From contig NZ_CP040695.2 of NCBI RefSeq assembly GCF_005954645.2, forward strand, positions 1,302,001-1,366,000: a stretch of DNA of 64,000 bases, given 5' to 3'. Below the pieces are notes generated by a model that saw only the letters and a list, made by a program, of their open reading frames with translations, searched no databases and had not been told where the DNA came from. Source of the DNA: Nocardioides sp. S-1144. Its GTDB lineage: Bacteria; Actinomycetota; Actinomycetes; Propionibacteriales; Nocardioidaceae. Shown piece after piece: positions 26,531 to 34,904 of this stretch. Within the stretch, counting starts at the first letter, position 1, and each line of letters opens with the position of its first letter. Both the position numbers and the translations under genes were made by a program.

Positions 26531-28276
26531 TCAGGACCCGTTCCAGCTGCGCCACAGCGCGGCGTAGGAGCCGTCGGCGGCGACCAGGTCGTCGTGCGAG
26601 CCCAGCTCGGCGATGACGCCGTCCTCCACGACGGCGACCCGGTCGGCGTCGTGGGCGGAGAACAGGCGGTGCGCGATCGCGATGACCGTGCGTCCCTCCA
26701 GGACGGCGGCCAGCGACCGCTCCAGGTGTCGTGCGGCGCGCGGGTCGATGAGCGAGGTCGCCTCGTCGAGGACCAGGGTGTGCGGGTCGGCCAGCACCAG
26801 GCGGGCCAGCGCGACCTGCTGGGCCTGCGCCGCGTGCAGCGTGTGCCCGCCGGACCCGACCTCGGTCGAGAGGCCCTCGGGGAGGGCGTCGGCCCAGTCG
26901 AGGGCGTCGACGGCGGCGAGCGCGGCCCGGACGTCGTCCTCGGTCGCGCCCTCCGGGGCGGCGAGGGCGAGGTTCTCGCGCAGGCTGCCGACGAAGACGT
27001 GGTGCTCCTGGGTGACCAGGGCGACGTGGCCGCGCAGGTCGCCGAGCGGCAGCTCGACCAGCCCGACGCCGCCGACGGTGACCTCGCCGGTGCGCGGCGG
27101 GTGGATGCCGGCGAGCAGCCGGCCCAGGGTCGACTTGCCGGCCCCGGACGGGCCCACCATCGCGATCCGCTCGCCCACGCCGACGTCGAGGTCGACGCCG
27201 TGCAGCACGTCGCGGCCCTCGACGTAGGAGAACCGCACGTCGTGCGCGGCGAGCTGCTCGCCGGCCGGCTCGCGCCCGCTGACCTCGCGGTCGTCGGGCA
27301 CCTGCGCGACGCCGAGCAGCCGGGCCAGCGACGCGGCCCCCATCTGCAGCTCGTCGAGGATGGCCACGACCCGGTCGACGGGGTCGATGAGCATCTGCAC
27401 GTACAGGACCGCGGTCGTCACGTCGCCGAGCGAGACGCTGCCCTGGCTGTAGAGGTAACCGCCGTAGAGCAGGGTCAGCACGGTCGGGATGATGTAGCTG
27501 ATGTCCATGCTCGGGAAGAACACCGTGCGCAGGTGCAGGGTGTAGCGCTCCGCGGCGTAGGAGTCGTCGATGTCGGCGTCGATGGCGGTGACCCGCTCGC
27601 GGCCGAGGCCGAGCGCCTCGACGGTGCGGGAGCCCTCGACGGTCTCGGTGAGGGTCGCGCTGATCTGCGAGTACGTCGCCGACTCCCGCAGGTAGCCGTC
27701 CTTGGCGCGGGCCAGGTACCAGCGCAGGCCGACGACCAGCGGCGGCACCCCGAACAGGCACGGGAGCGCGACCCACCAGCCGACCGAGAGTGCGGCGGCG
27801 AAGGTGAGCACGGCGGTGACGCACGCGATCGTCCACTCGGGCAGCGCCCACCGCACCGACCAGCCGAGCTGCTCGACGTCGCGGCTGGTGCGGGTGAGCA
27901 GGTCGCCGGACCCGGCGGACTCGACGACGCCGACCGGCAGGGCCAGCGAGTTCTGCACGAAGTCCTCGCGCAGCTCGGCCAGCACCTGCTCGCCGAGGAC
28001 CTGGCTGACGTAGCGGGCGTAGCGGGTGAGCACCGTCTGCAGCACCAGGAAGCCGAACAGCGCCAGCACGACGCGGTCGACGTGGGACGTCGTCGACCCG
28101 GTCTCGACCGCCTCGACCAGCCCGCCGAGCAGCCGGGGCGCGGCGAGGCCGGCGACGGCGGCCAGCACGTGCAGCACCAGCGCGGTCCAGAGCAGCCGCG
28201 GGTGGCGGCGGGCCAGGTCGACGGCGTAGCGGCGCAGGGAGCCGCCGTCGGCGACGGGCAGCGTGGTGTCGCTCAT
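26531..28276 (-). CDS. ABC exporter half-transporter, subunit with intact Walker motifs and degenerate signature
   Basis: A 581-residue ABC half-exporter: six membrane segments (about 28-310) and an ATPase domain. Walker A GPSGAGKST (375-383), Walker B LVLDEATS with E505 and the H-loop H536 are canonical. The signature expected to read LSGGQ is instead LHAAQ (480-484). The partner gene upstream has the opposite defects, so the pair should form one good and one dead ATP site. Its ATG overlaps the partner's stop (ATGA, 28273-28276), so they are cotranslated and almost certainly heterodimerise. Exported substrate unknown (lipid, peptide or drug). Confidence 0.9.
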   Translation of the reverse strand: MSDTTLPVADGGSLRRYAVDLARRHPRLLWTALVLHVLAAVAGLAAPRLLGGLVEAVETGSTTSHVDRVVLALFGFLVLQTVLTRYARYVSQVLGEQVLAELREDFVQNSLALPVGVVESAGSGDLLTRTSRDVEQLGWSVRWALPEWTIACVTAVLTFAAALSVGWWVALPCLFGVPPLVVGLRWYLARAKDGYLRESATYSQISATLTETVEGSRTVEALGLGRERVTAIDADIDDSYAAERYTLHLRTVFFPSMDISYIIPTVLTLLYGGYLYSQGSVSLGDVTTAVLYVQMLIDPVDRVVAILDELQMGAASLARLLGVAQVPDDREVSGREPAGEQLAAHDVRFSYVEGRDVLHGVDLDVGVGERIAMVGPSGAGKSTLGRLLAGIHPPRTGEVTVGGVGLVELPLGDLRGHVALVTQEHHVFVGSLRENLALAAPEGATEDDVRAALAAVDALDWADALPEGLSTEVGSGGHTLHAAQAQQVALARLVLADPHTLVLDEATSLIDPRAARHLERSLAAVLEGRTVIAIAHRLFSAHDADRVAVVEDGVIAELGSHDDLVAADGSYAALWRSWNGS

Positions 28277-29997
28277 GCCGGCGCCACCTCCTCGCGGGTC
28301 ACGACGGCGCGGTAGGCCGCCTCGGTGTGCATCAGGTCGGCGTGGGTGCCGGTCGCGACGACCCGGCCGTCGCGCAGGAACGCGACCTCGTCGGCGGCGT
28401 CGAGCATCAGCGGACTGCTCGTCGTGACGACGGTGGTGCGCCCGGCCCGGTGCGTGCGCAGCCGGGCGGCGATCCGGGCCTCGGTGTGGGCGTCGACGGC
28501 GGACGTCGGCTCCACCAGCACCAGGACGTCCGGGTCGACGGTCAGCGCGCGGGCCAGCACGAGCCGCTGCCGCTGGCCGCCGGAGAAGCTGCGGCCGCGC
28601 TCGGTCACCACGGTCTCGAGCCCCTCGGGCAGGGCCTCGAGGATGTCGTCGGCCGACGCCGTCGCCAGGGCCCGGTCGACGCGCCCGTCGGCCTGCCGCC
28701 CGCCGGTCACGTCGAGCCGGTCGCCCAGCCGACCGGAGAACAGCGCCGCCCCGGGGTCGGAGACGACGACGCGGCGGCGCACGTCCTCGCGACGGAACGC
28801 CGTCAGCGGGAGGCCGCCGAGGGTGACGTCGTCGTCGACCTCGGCGGCGCACATGCCCAGGCGGTCGGCCAGCGCGGCCGACTCCTCGGCGGGCTCGCCG
28901 ACGATCGCGGTCAGGCTGCCCGGGCGCACCGTCAGCCCGCTGCGGGAGTCGGCCAGCACGCTGCCCTCCGGCGGCAGCTCGTGCGGCGAGGCGGGGTCGT
29001 GGACGTCGGGCTCGAGCGCCAGCAGCCGGCAGACCCGCACGGCGGAGACCCGGGCCCGGATGACCTTGTTGGCGTACTCGGTCGCCGTGCGCAGCGGGAT
29101 CATCAGGAACGCGGAGTAGCCGTAGAACGCGACGAGCTCGCCGGGAGTGATCCGGCCGGTGACGGCGTAGCGCGCGCCGAGCCAGACCACGACGACCACG
29201 AAGAGCCCGGGCAGCAGCACCTGCAGGGCGTCGAGCACCGACTGGATCCGCGCGACCGCGACGCCGGCGCGCCGGGTCTCCTGCGACTCGCGGCGGTAGC
29301 GGGACAGGAAGACCTCCTCGCCGCCGATCCCGCGCAGCACGCGCAGCCCGCTGACGATGTCGGTCGCGGTGTTGGAGAGCCGGCCCATCAGCTCGCGCTG
29401 CTCTGCGCTGCGCCGCTGCAGCGGCGAGAGCAGCGGCCCGACGAGGAGCATCAGGCCGGGGACGCCGAGCAGGACCACGAGCCCGAGCGTGACCGAGGTC
29501 TGCAGCAGGATCACCGCGACCAGGACGAACGACACCACCGCCCCGCTGAAGCGTGCGGTGACGTCCATGACCTGCCCGAGGTGGGAGATGTCGCTGTTGC
29601 CGATGGCGACGACCTCGCCGGTCGACACCTTCCGCGGCAGCGTGCCGCCCAGGTGCACCGTGTGCCGGCCGGTGAGCTGGATCGTGCGGTAGGCCGCGGT
29701 GAGCCAGTTGGTGACCGCGAAGCGGTGCCGCACGATGCCGCTGCCGGCCTGGACGAGGCCGATCGCGAACATCACCCCGGCCAGCGTCAGCAGCGCGGAC
29801 CGGTCACGGTCGGCGACACCCTGGTCGATCGCGCGCCCGATCACCGCCGGCATCACCGCCTGGCTGCTCATCCAGACGATGCCGAAGAACATCCCGCCGA
29901 GCAGCGTCTGCCACTGCCCCTTCGCGAGCCACCACAGGAACCTCATCGGGGAGCGGTGGTCGGCGGTACCCGGGTGGTCGAGAGGCAGGTGGCGCAC
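28273..29997 (-). CDS. ABC exporter half-transporter, subunit with degenerate Walker motifs and intact signature
   Basis: A 574-residue half-exporter with six membrane segments (about 28-310). Its ATPase domain keeps the signature FSGGQRQR (471-478) but the Walker A site reads GEPAEESA (367-374) with no Lys, the Walker B reads VLVLVEP with Val in place of Asp (E496 kept), and the H-loop His is Ser (527/528). It cannot hydrolyse ATP alone; it donates the signature to the partner's canonical site. Start GTG 29997 gives the length stated; ATG 29946 (MRFLWWLAK) is an alternative. First gene of a two-gene operon on the minus strand. Confidence 0.88.
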   Translation of the reverse strand: MRHLPLDHPGTADHRSPMRFLWWLAKGQWQTLLGGMFFGIVWMSSQAVMPAVIGRAIDQGVADRDRSALLTLAGVMFAIGLVQAGSGIVRHRFAVTNWLTAAYRTIQLTGRHTVHLGGTLPRKVSTGEVVAIGNSDISHLGQVMDVTARFSGAVVSFVLVAVILLQTSVTLGLVVLLGVPGLMLLVGPLLSPLQRRSAEQRELMGRLSNTATDIVSGLRVLRGIGGEEVFLSRYRRESQETRRAGVAVARIQSVLDALQVLLPGLFVVVVVWLGARYAVTGRITPGELVAFYGYSAFLMIPLRTATEYANKVIRARVSAVRVCRLLALEPDVHDPASPHELPPEGSVLADSRSGLTVRPGSLTAIVGEPAEESAALADRLGMCAAEVDDDVTLGGLPLTAFRREDVRRRVVVSDPGAALFSGRLGDRLDVTGGRQADGRVDRALATASADDILEALPEGLETVVTERGRSFSGGQRQRLVLARALTVDPDVLVLVEPTSAVDAHTEARIAARLRTHRAGRTTVVTTSSPLMLDAADEVAFLRDGRVVATGTHADLMHTEAAYRAVVTREEVAPA

Positions 29998-30076
29998 CCG
30001 CTGACACTACGGACCCGGGGGCCCCAGGAGCCACTCGATTACCTCGGTCGCCGGTCGCCGGTCGCCGGCCGCGGCA

Positions 30077-30631
30077 TCAGGAGGCGAGGCCGTCGACGAC
30101 CTCGGCGCCGGGGAGGTCGGCGAGCAGCCGGCCCGGCACGAGGAGCTTCGAGCGACGCAGGCCGGAGCCGAGGACGGCGACGTCGACGTCGAGGACGCGG
30201 GTGTCGACGAGGAGCCGCCAGCCGGCGGCGACGGGGAGGCCCACCGGCGTGATGCCGCCGTGCTCCATGCCGGACTCCGCGACCGCGCGGTCCATCGCGA
30301 GGAAGGAGCACTTGCGGACGTCGAGCAGCCGCTTGACCAGGCCGTTCACGTCGGCGCGGGTGTCGGCCCGGACCAGGCAGGCGGCGATCCGCTCCTGGCC
30401 GTCGCGGCGACCGGCCACGACGACGCAGTTGGCGCCGGTGTCCATGCCGAGGTCGTGGGCCTCGGCCATCGCGGCGGTGTCGGCGACGGCGGGATCGATC
30501 TCCACGACGCCGACCGCCCCGGCCTGCTCCCAGCCGGCCAGGGCGGAGGCCACGGGCGGGGCGAGCAGGTCGGGGCGGTCGAGCGCGGGGACGGTGGTGA
30601 GCCGGCCCAGGGTCGGCGGGGTCGTCGTCAC
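30077..30631 (-). CDS. YbaK/EbsC-type aminoacyl-tRNA deacylase-like protein
   Basis: A 184-residue protein with the YbaK/prolyl-tRNA-synthetase editing fold: ANCVVVAGRRDGQERIAACLVRADTRADVNGLVKRLLDVRKCSFL and the GMEHGGITPVGLP motif, where the conserved Gly-Gly-x-x-P-x-G loop shapes the editing pocket. Members hydrolyse misacylated tRNAs, for example Cys-tRNA(Pro). The exact substrate cannot be read from sequence. GTG start at 30631 overlaps the stop of the upstream small membrane protein (GTGA), and that gene in turn overlaps the PspC gene, so the three form one tightly coupled operon. Confidence 0.82.
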   Translation of the reverse strand: MTTTPPTLGRLTTVPALDRPDLLAPPVASALAGWEQAGAVGVVEIDPAVADTAAMAEAHDLGMDTGANCVVVAGRRDGQERIAACLVRADTRADVNGLVKRLLDVRKCSFLAMDRAVAESGMEHGGITPVGLPVAAGWRLLVDTRVLDVDVAVLGSGLRRSKLLVPGRLLADLPGAEVVDGLAS

Positions 30632-30927
30632 GGCTCCATCGTGCCGGAGTCGACCCAGCCGGTGCGGCGGGAGGCGACCCGGCGCCGGTCGGCGACGACC
30701 AGCCCGACCAGCCCGGCCACCCCGGCGAGGACCCACGGCACCGGCATCAGCCAGCGGACGTCGTCGCCCTCGACCACGTCGCCGGCGAGCAGGGCCCACA
30801 CCAGGGTCATCCCGGCGAAGGCGACGCCCATGACCAGGTGGCTGATGCTGACCGGGTGCCGGCCCTCGGCCAGGAAGCCGGTCGGCTCGTCGGTGGGGAC
30901 GACCCGGGTCGTCGTGTCGTCGCTCAT
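30628..30927 (-). CDS. Small two-helix membrane protein in the PspC operon
   Basis: A 99-residue protein with a short hydrophilic N-terminus (MSDDTTTRVVPTDEPTG) and two hydrophobic segments, about 30-48 and 62-80, then a basic tail. I do not recognise a named family. Its ATG overlaps the stop of the PspC/toastrack gene by four bases, and its own stop overlaps the YbaK-type start, so it is part of that operon. A role alongside the envelope-stress PspC protein is guilt by association only. Confidence 0.7.
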   Translation of the reverse strand: MSDDTTTRVVPTDEPTGFLAEGRHPVSISHLVMGVAFAGMTLVWALLAGDVVEGDDVRWLMPVPWVLAGVAGLVGLVVADRRRVASRRTGWVDSGTMEP

Positions 30928-32213
30928 CGTCGGACTCCCTCGCGGTGGATGTCGATCTCGCCGAACGTCATCTCGACGTCGAGCCGGAGCTCGGGTGCGT
31001 CCAGGACGCCCCCGGCGAGGCTGGTGGTGGTGTGGGCGCTGTCGTCGAGGTCGTCGCCGAGGACGCGGTGGTCGCCCTCGTCGAGCCGGGAGTCGACGAC
31101 GACGTCGACCCCGTCGGGCACGACGACCTCGATCCGGCCGGCGAAGTCGACCTCGACCTCGATCGTGCGTCCGTCGAGGTTCTCGGGGTCGCTGACCTCG
31201 CTGAGGTCGAGCCTGATCTCGCCGACGGTGAGGTCGTAGCGGTCGGAGACCGCCGCGGCCGTCGTGGGCGTCTGGTCGACCCGGCCGGCGTCGACCTCGT
31301 CGGCCACCAGCGCGCCGGCCGTGGCGACCGCGGAGACCAGCCCGAGCAGGATGATGCCGCCGGCGCGGCCCCAGAAGGCGCCGAGGAGCAGCATCGCGGC
31401 GCTGACGCCGAGCGCGAGCGCCGGGTAGGCGGAGTCGGCCACCGCGGCACCGGCCAGGTCGGCCATCCCGAGGACGCCCAGCCCGGCGGCGATGAGCGCG
31501 AGGGCGTACCAGAACAGCACCGGGCCGCGGCGGCGCGGGCGGGCCGGGGGCAGCACGTGGGTCGAGGTCGGGGGGACCCACGACCCCGGCGGGGGCGGGG
31601 TCGGCCCGCTCGCCGGCGTCTTCGCCAGCGAGGGTGCGCCCGGTGCGGCCACCGGCCCGGTCGTCGGGTCGTACGTCGGGTCGTACGCCGGGTCGTACGT
31701 CGGGTACGGCGGGGGAGTGCCACCGGGTCGGAGCAGCGGGTGCACGCGCGGGCCGTTGCCGCGCACCAGCATGAAGGCGAGCAGCAGGGCGCCGGCGACG
31801 GCGAGCGGCCACGGGAAGCCCCAGCCGCCGAGGCTGTCGCCGAGGACCGCCAGGCCGGCCAGCCCGAAGGCGATCACGACCGCCACCGTCCGGCTGCGGT
31901 CGTCGAGGCGGACCACGACGTCCTCGGTCTCCTCCTGCGGCACGACCAGCCACAGCGCGGCGTAGAGGATGATGCCGCCGCCGAAGAAGATCAGCACGGC
32001 CAGGACCACCCGCGGGATGATCGGGTCGATGTCGAAGTGCCGCGCCAGGCCTCCGGCGACGCCGGCGATCTTGCGGTCGTGCCGGGTGCGGCGCAGGTTC
32101 GCGAGGTCGCGGAGCTGGTCGCGGTTCGCGGGGCCCGGGTCGCGGGGGCCGGGACCGCCCGGGTCCTGGCCGGCGTCGGCCGGAGCGGGGCCCGGCGGGG
32201 GTGTGGTGTTCAT
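30924..32213 (-). CDS. PspC domain membrane protein with C-terminal toastrack-like domain
   Basis: A 429-residue membrane protein. After a Pro/Gly-rich start, residues about 35-95 form a PspC domain (RTRHDRKIAGVAGGLARHFDIDPIIPRVV, then a membrane helix). Four or five further hydrophobic segments follow, with a Pro- and Tyr-Asp-rich linker at about 165-215. The last about 120 residues are beta-rich (GEIRLDLSEVSD, VEVDFAGRIEVVVPDGVDVVV, DVEMTFGEIDIHREG), the toastrack/LiaF-like pattern. It diverges from a PspC-domain histidine kinase gene, and such trios act in cell-envelope stress sensing (LiaF-like or PspC-toastrack modules). First gene of a three-gene overlapping operon. Confidence 0.82.
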   Translation of the reverse strand: MNTTPPPGPAPADAGQDPGGPGPRDPGPANRDQLRDLANLRRTRHDRKIAGVAGGLARHFDIDPIIPRVVLAVLIFFGGGIILYAALWLVVPQEETEDVVVRLDDRSRTVAVVIAFGLAGLAVLGDSLGGWGFPWPLAVAGALLLAFMLVRGNGPRVHPLLRPGGTPPPYPTYDPAYDPTYDPTTGPVAAPGAPSLAKTPASGPTPPPPGSWVPPTSTHVLPPARPRRRGPVLFWYALALIAAGLGVLGMADLAGAAVADSAYPALALGVSAAMLLLGAFWGRAGGIILLGLVSAVATAGALVADEVDAGRVDQTPTTAAAVSDRYDLTVGEIRLDLSEVSDPENLDGRTIEVEVDFAGRIEVVVPDGVDVVVDSRLDEGDHRVLGDDLDDSAHTTTSLAGGVLDAPELRLDVEMTFGEIDIHREGVRR

Positions 32214-32252
32214 GTCGTCCAGCGTGGTCGAGAAGTCGGCTCCCCACCATCG

Positions 32253-32300
32253 GGGACGTCCCTGATCCTGCCGACCCCCGAGGGGCCCCGTCCCTCAGGG
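32253..32300. promoter_or_regulatory. Repeated GTCCCT motifs between the PspC gene and the histidine kinase gene
   Basis: In the 146-base divergent gap, GGGACGTCCC (32253-32262, perfect palindrome) runs into CTGA and is echoed by GTCCCTCAGGG at 32290-32300, giving two GTCCCT(G/C)A copies. Candidate binding sites for the LuxR-type response regulator encoded downstream. Confidence 0.45.
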
Positions 32301-32359
32301 TCGGGCAGGGGGTTCACCTCATGGGGAGGCCGCTCGCGCTGTGTGACGATGGAGGCACC

Positions 32360-33715
32360 ATGAGCACGCCGACGTACGACGGCCGCGCCGCCGTCCGCGG
32401 CCCGCACGGACAGCCCGCGCCCGCCACCCCCCGCGCCCCGCGCCGGGCGACCCGCGACCTCGACGCGTCGGTGGTCGGCGGCGTCGCGTCCGGGCTGGCC
32501 GCGCACCTTGGCGTCGCCGTGCTCTGGGTGCGCCTGGCGTTCGTGCTCTGCACGGCGCTCAGCGGACTCGGGCTGGTGCTGTACGCCGTCTTCTGGGTCG
32601 CGCTGCCGGCCGGGTCGCAGTTCGTGGCCGCCGCTCCGGGGCTGGAGAGCGCGTCGCGCGGCGGCCGTCGTCCGACCGTGCGCCGCCGGCTGACCGACGT
32701 CGGCCCGGTGGTGGTGCTCGGCGTGCTCGGCGTCGCCGCCCTCTTCACCGTGGAGGCCGTCTTCGGCAGCGGCGCGGTGTTCTGGCCGGTGGCCATCGCG
32801 GTCGTCGGCGTGGCGCTGCTGTGGCGCCAGGCCGACGAGGTCCAGCGCGAGCGCTGGTTCGACGGGGGCAGCCGGGTCAACCCGGTGCGGATCGTGTTCG
32901 GCAACGGCGGCTGGGCCTCCTTCGCCCGGGTCGCGACCGGCCTGGTGCTGCTGCTCTCCGCCCTGTTCGTCGTCGGCATCGACCAGGGCTCGCTGCGCGA
33001 GGCCCGCGGCGTCGTCATCGCCGGCGCGATCGGGATCGCCGGCATCGCGGTCGTCGTCGGCCCCTGGGTGTGGCGGTTGGCCACCGAGCTGTCCGACGAG
33101 CGCACCGAGCGGGTCCGCACCCAGGAGCGCGCCGACGTCGCCGCCCACCTGCACGACTCCGTGCTCCAGACGCTGGCGCTGATCCAGAAGAACGCCGACG
33201 ACGGCGCCGTCGTCTCCCGGCTCGCCCGCGCCCAGGAGCGCGACCTGCGCGCCTGGCTCTACGCCGGTGAGTCGCAGGACGACAGCACGGTCGCCAGCGC
33301 CCTGCGCGCCGTGGCCGCCGAGGTCGAGGACGCCCACGCCATCTCGGTCGACGTCGTCACCGTCGGCGACGTCGACCTCGACGAGTCGTTGCGACCGATC
33401 GTCGCGGCGACCCGCGAGTCGGTGACCAACGCCGCCAAGCACGCCGGCGTCGGGCAGGTCGACGTCTACGCCGAGATCACCGCGGGTGGGGCGGGCGGCG
33501 CGGGGGCCATCGACGTGTTCGTCCGCGACCGCGGCGCCGGCTTCGACGTCGCCGCCGTGCCGGAGGACCGGCACGGCGTGCGGCACAGCATCGTCGACCG
33601 GATGCGCCGCCACGGCGGCTCGGGCGAGGTCCGCTCGACGCCCGGCGAGGGCACCGAGGTGCGCCTGCACCTGCCGGTCAGCAGCACCGGGCACCACGAG
33701 GAGAAGGATGTCTGA
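32360..33715 (+). CDS. Sensor histidine kinase with N-terminal PspC domain
   Basis: A 451-residue membrane kinase. Residues about 30-90 form a PspC domain and helix (RDLDASVVGGVASGLAAHLGV), followed by several membrane segments to about 240. The HisKA_3-type dimerisation region AAHLHDSVLQTLALIQ carries the phosphorylated H265 (in LHD), and the HATPase domain has the N-box RESVTNAAKHAG and G-box RDRGAGFD. ATG 32360 follows GGAGG. It ends inside the first codons of its cognate response regulator and diverges from the PspC/toastrack gene, so the three probably make one envelope-stress circuit, resembling LiaS/DesK-type systems. Confidence 0.9.
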   Translation: MSTPTYDGRAAVRGPHGQPAPATPRAPRRATRDLDASVVGGVASGLAAHLGVAVLWVRLAFVLCTALSGLGLVLYAVFWVALPAGSQFVAAAPGLESASRGGRRPTVRRRLTDVGPVVVLGVLGVAALFTVEAVFGSGAVFWPVAIAVVGVALLWRQADEVQRERWFDGGSRVNPVRIVFGNGGWASFARVATGLVLLLSALFVVGIDQGSLREARGVVIAGAIGIAGIAVVVGPWVWRLATELSDERTERVRTQERADVAAHLHDSVLQTLALIQKNADDGAVVSRLARAQERDLRAWLYAGESQDDSTVASALRAVAAEVEDAHAISVDVVTVGDVDLDESLRPIVAATRESVTNAAKHAGVGQVDVYAEITAGGAGGAGAIDVFVRDRGAGFDVAAVPEDRHGVRHSIVDRMRRHGGSGEVRSTPGEGTEVRLHLPVSSTGHHEEKDV

Positions 33716-34400
33716 CATGAGCACGTCGTCCACAGAGCCGGGCCAGCCGGCCGCCGCCCTCGTGAGCGTCGTCGTCGTCGACGACCACGCGATGTTCCGG
33801 CGCGGGGTCCGCGCCGAGCTCGAGGCCGCGGGTGCCGGCGTCGTCGACGTGCTGGCCGAGGCCGCCGACGTCGACGAGGCGGTCCGGGCGGTCGCCGCGC
33901 ACCGGCCGGCCGTCGTCCTCCTCGACGTGCACCTGCCCGGCGGTGGGGGAGTCGAGGTGATGCGCAGGTCGCAGTCACCGGAGACCCGGTTCCTCGCCCT
34001 GTCGGTCAGCGACGCCGCCGAGGACGTCATCGGCACGATCCGCGGCGGCGCCCGCGGCTACGTCACCAAGACCATCACCGGGCCCGAGCTCGTCGCCGCG
34101 ATCCGCCGGGTCGCCGAGGGCGACGCGGTGTTCTCGCCGCGGCTCGCGGGCTTCGTCCTCGACGCCTTCGCCGGCTCGATCCAGGTGGCCGCCGTCGACG
34201 AGGACCTCGACCGGCTGACCGAGCGCGAGCGGGAGGTGATGCGGCTGATCGCCCGTGGCTACGCCTACAAGGAGGTCGCCAAGGAGCTGTTCATCTCGAT
34301 CAAGACCGTCGAGACCCACATGTCGTCGGTGCTGCGCAAGCTGCAGCTGTCCTCGCGCCACGAGCTGACCCGGTGGGCGACCGACCGACGTCTGCTCTGA
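33708..34400 (+). CDS. LuxR/NarL-type response regulator
   Basis: A 230-residue regulator. The receiver domain has the acidic pair D25-D26, phosphorylation site D73 (LLDVHLPGG) and K121. The C-terminal GerE/LuxR helix-turn-helix is LTEREREVMRLIARGYAYKEVAKELFISIKTVETHMSSVLRKL (about 174-216). The ATG at 33708 sits inside the kinase's last codons with AGGAG 5-8 bases upstream; a second ATG at 33717 is possible. It would be phosphorylated by the preceding PspC-domain kinase and may regulate the divergent operon through GTCCCT repeats in the shared upstream gap. Confidence 0.9.
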   Translation: MSDMSTSSTEPGQPAAALVSVVVVDDHAMFRRGVRAELEAAGAGVVDVLAEAADVDEAVRAVAAHRPAVVLLDVHLPGGGGVEVMRRSQSPETRFLALSVSDAAEDVIGTIRGGARGYVTKTITGPELVAAIRRVAEGDAVFSPRLAGFVLDAFAGSIQVAAVDEDLDRLTEREREVMRLIARGYAYKEVAKELFISIKTVETHMSSVLRKLQLSSRHELTRWATDRRLL

Positions 34401-34472
34401 GGCGGCGGCCGGCGGTCACCGCCCGCCTGGTCGGCGCCGCGACCGGGCGCCGACCCGCACCGGGCGCGCCGA

Positions 34473-34478
34473 TACCCT
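34473..34478 (+). promoter_or_regulatory. -10 element, leaderless arrangement
   Basis: TACCCT is 7 bases before the GTG of the small membrane protein gene, with no Shine-Dalgarno sequence between. Confidence 0.45.
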
Positions 34479-34485
34479 GCGGCGT

Positions 34486-34842
34486 GTGGAGACCCTGCGC
34501 CTGATCCTGCTCGTCGTGCACGTCCTCGGGTTCTCGGCACTCATCGGCGGGCTGCTGGCCCAGGCCGGCCCGGGCGAGAAGAAGGTCAACGGCGCGATGC
34601 GCGACGGCGTCGGCACCGCGTTCGTGGCCGGCCTGGCGCTGGTCGGCGTCCTCGAGGGCCTCGACGTCGACCTCAACCACGCCAAGATCGCGGTCAAGAC
34701 CGTGATCGGGCTGGTGCTGCTGGTCCTCGTCATGGCCAACACCCGCAAGCCCCGGATCCCGCAGGGGCTGTGGGCTGGGCTGCTCGCGCTCTCGGTCGTC
34801 AACGTCGTCGTCGCGGTCGTCTGGTCCTCCGCGCACGCCTGA
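34486..34842 (+). CDS. Small four-helix membrane protein
   Basis: A 118-residue protein with four hydrophobic segments (about 4-26, 44-60, 68-84 and 95-114), starting METLRLILLVVHVLGFSALIGGLLAQ. The pattern recalls small actinobacterial integral membrane proteins of unknown role (HLGFS at the first helix resembles CopD/DUF2214-like helices, not enough for assignment). GTG start with a -10 element 7 bases upstream. Stands alone between the response regulator and pcrA. Confidence 0.7.
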   Translation: METLRLILLVVHVLGFSALIGGLLAQAGPGEKKVNGAMRDGVGTAFVAGLALVGVLEGLDVDLNHAKIAVKTVIGLVLLVLVMANTRKPRIPQGLWAGLLALSVVNVVVAVVWSSAHA

Positions 34843-34889
34843 GCCGCCCCGGCGGCCACGGCGCCGCGGCCACTGTCGGGGGCCCGCCG

Positions 34890-34895
34890 TAGGCT
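34890..34895 (+). promoter_or_regulatory. -10 element of pcrA
   Basis: TAGGCT lies 9 bases before the pcrA ATG; no purine-rich ribosome site intervenes, so transcription may begin almost at the start codon. Confidence 0.4.
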
Positions 34896-34904
34896 GGGGC
34901 CAGC

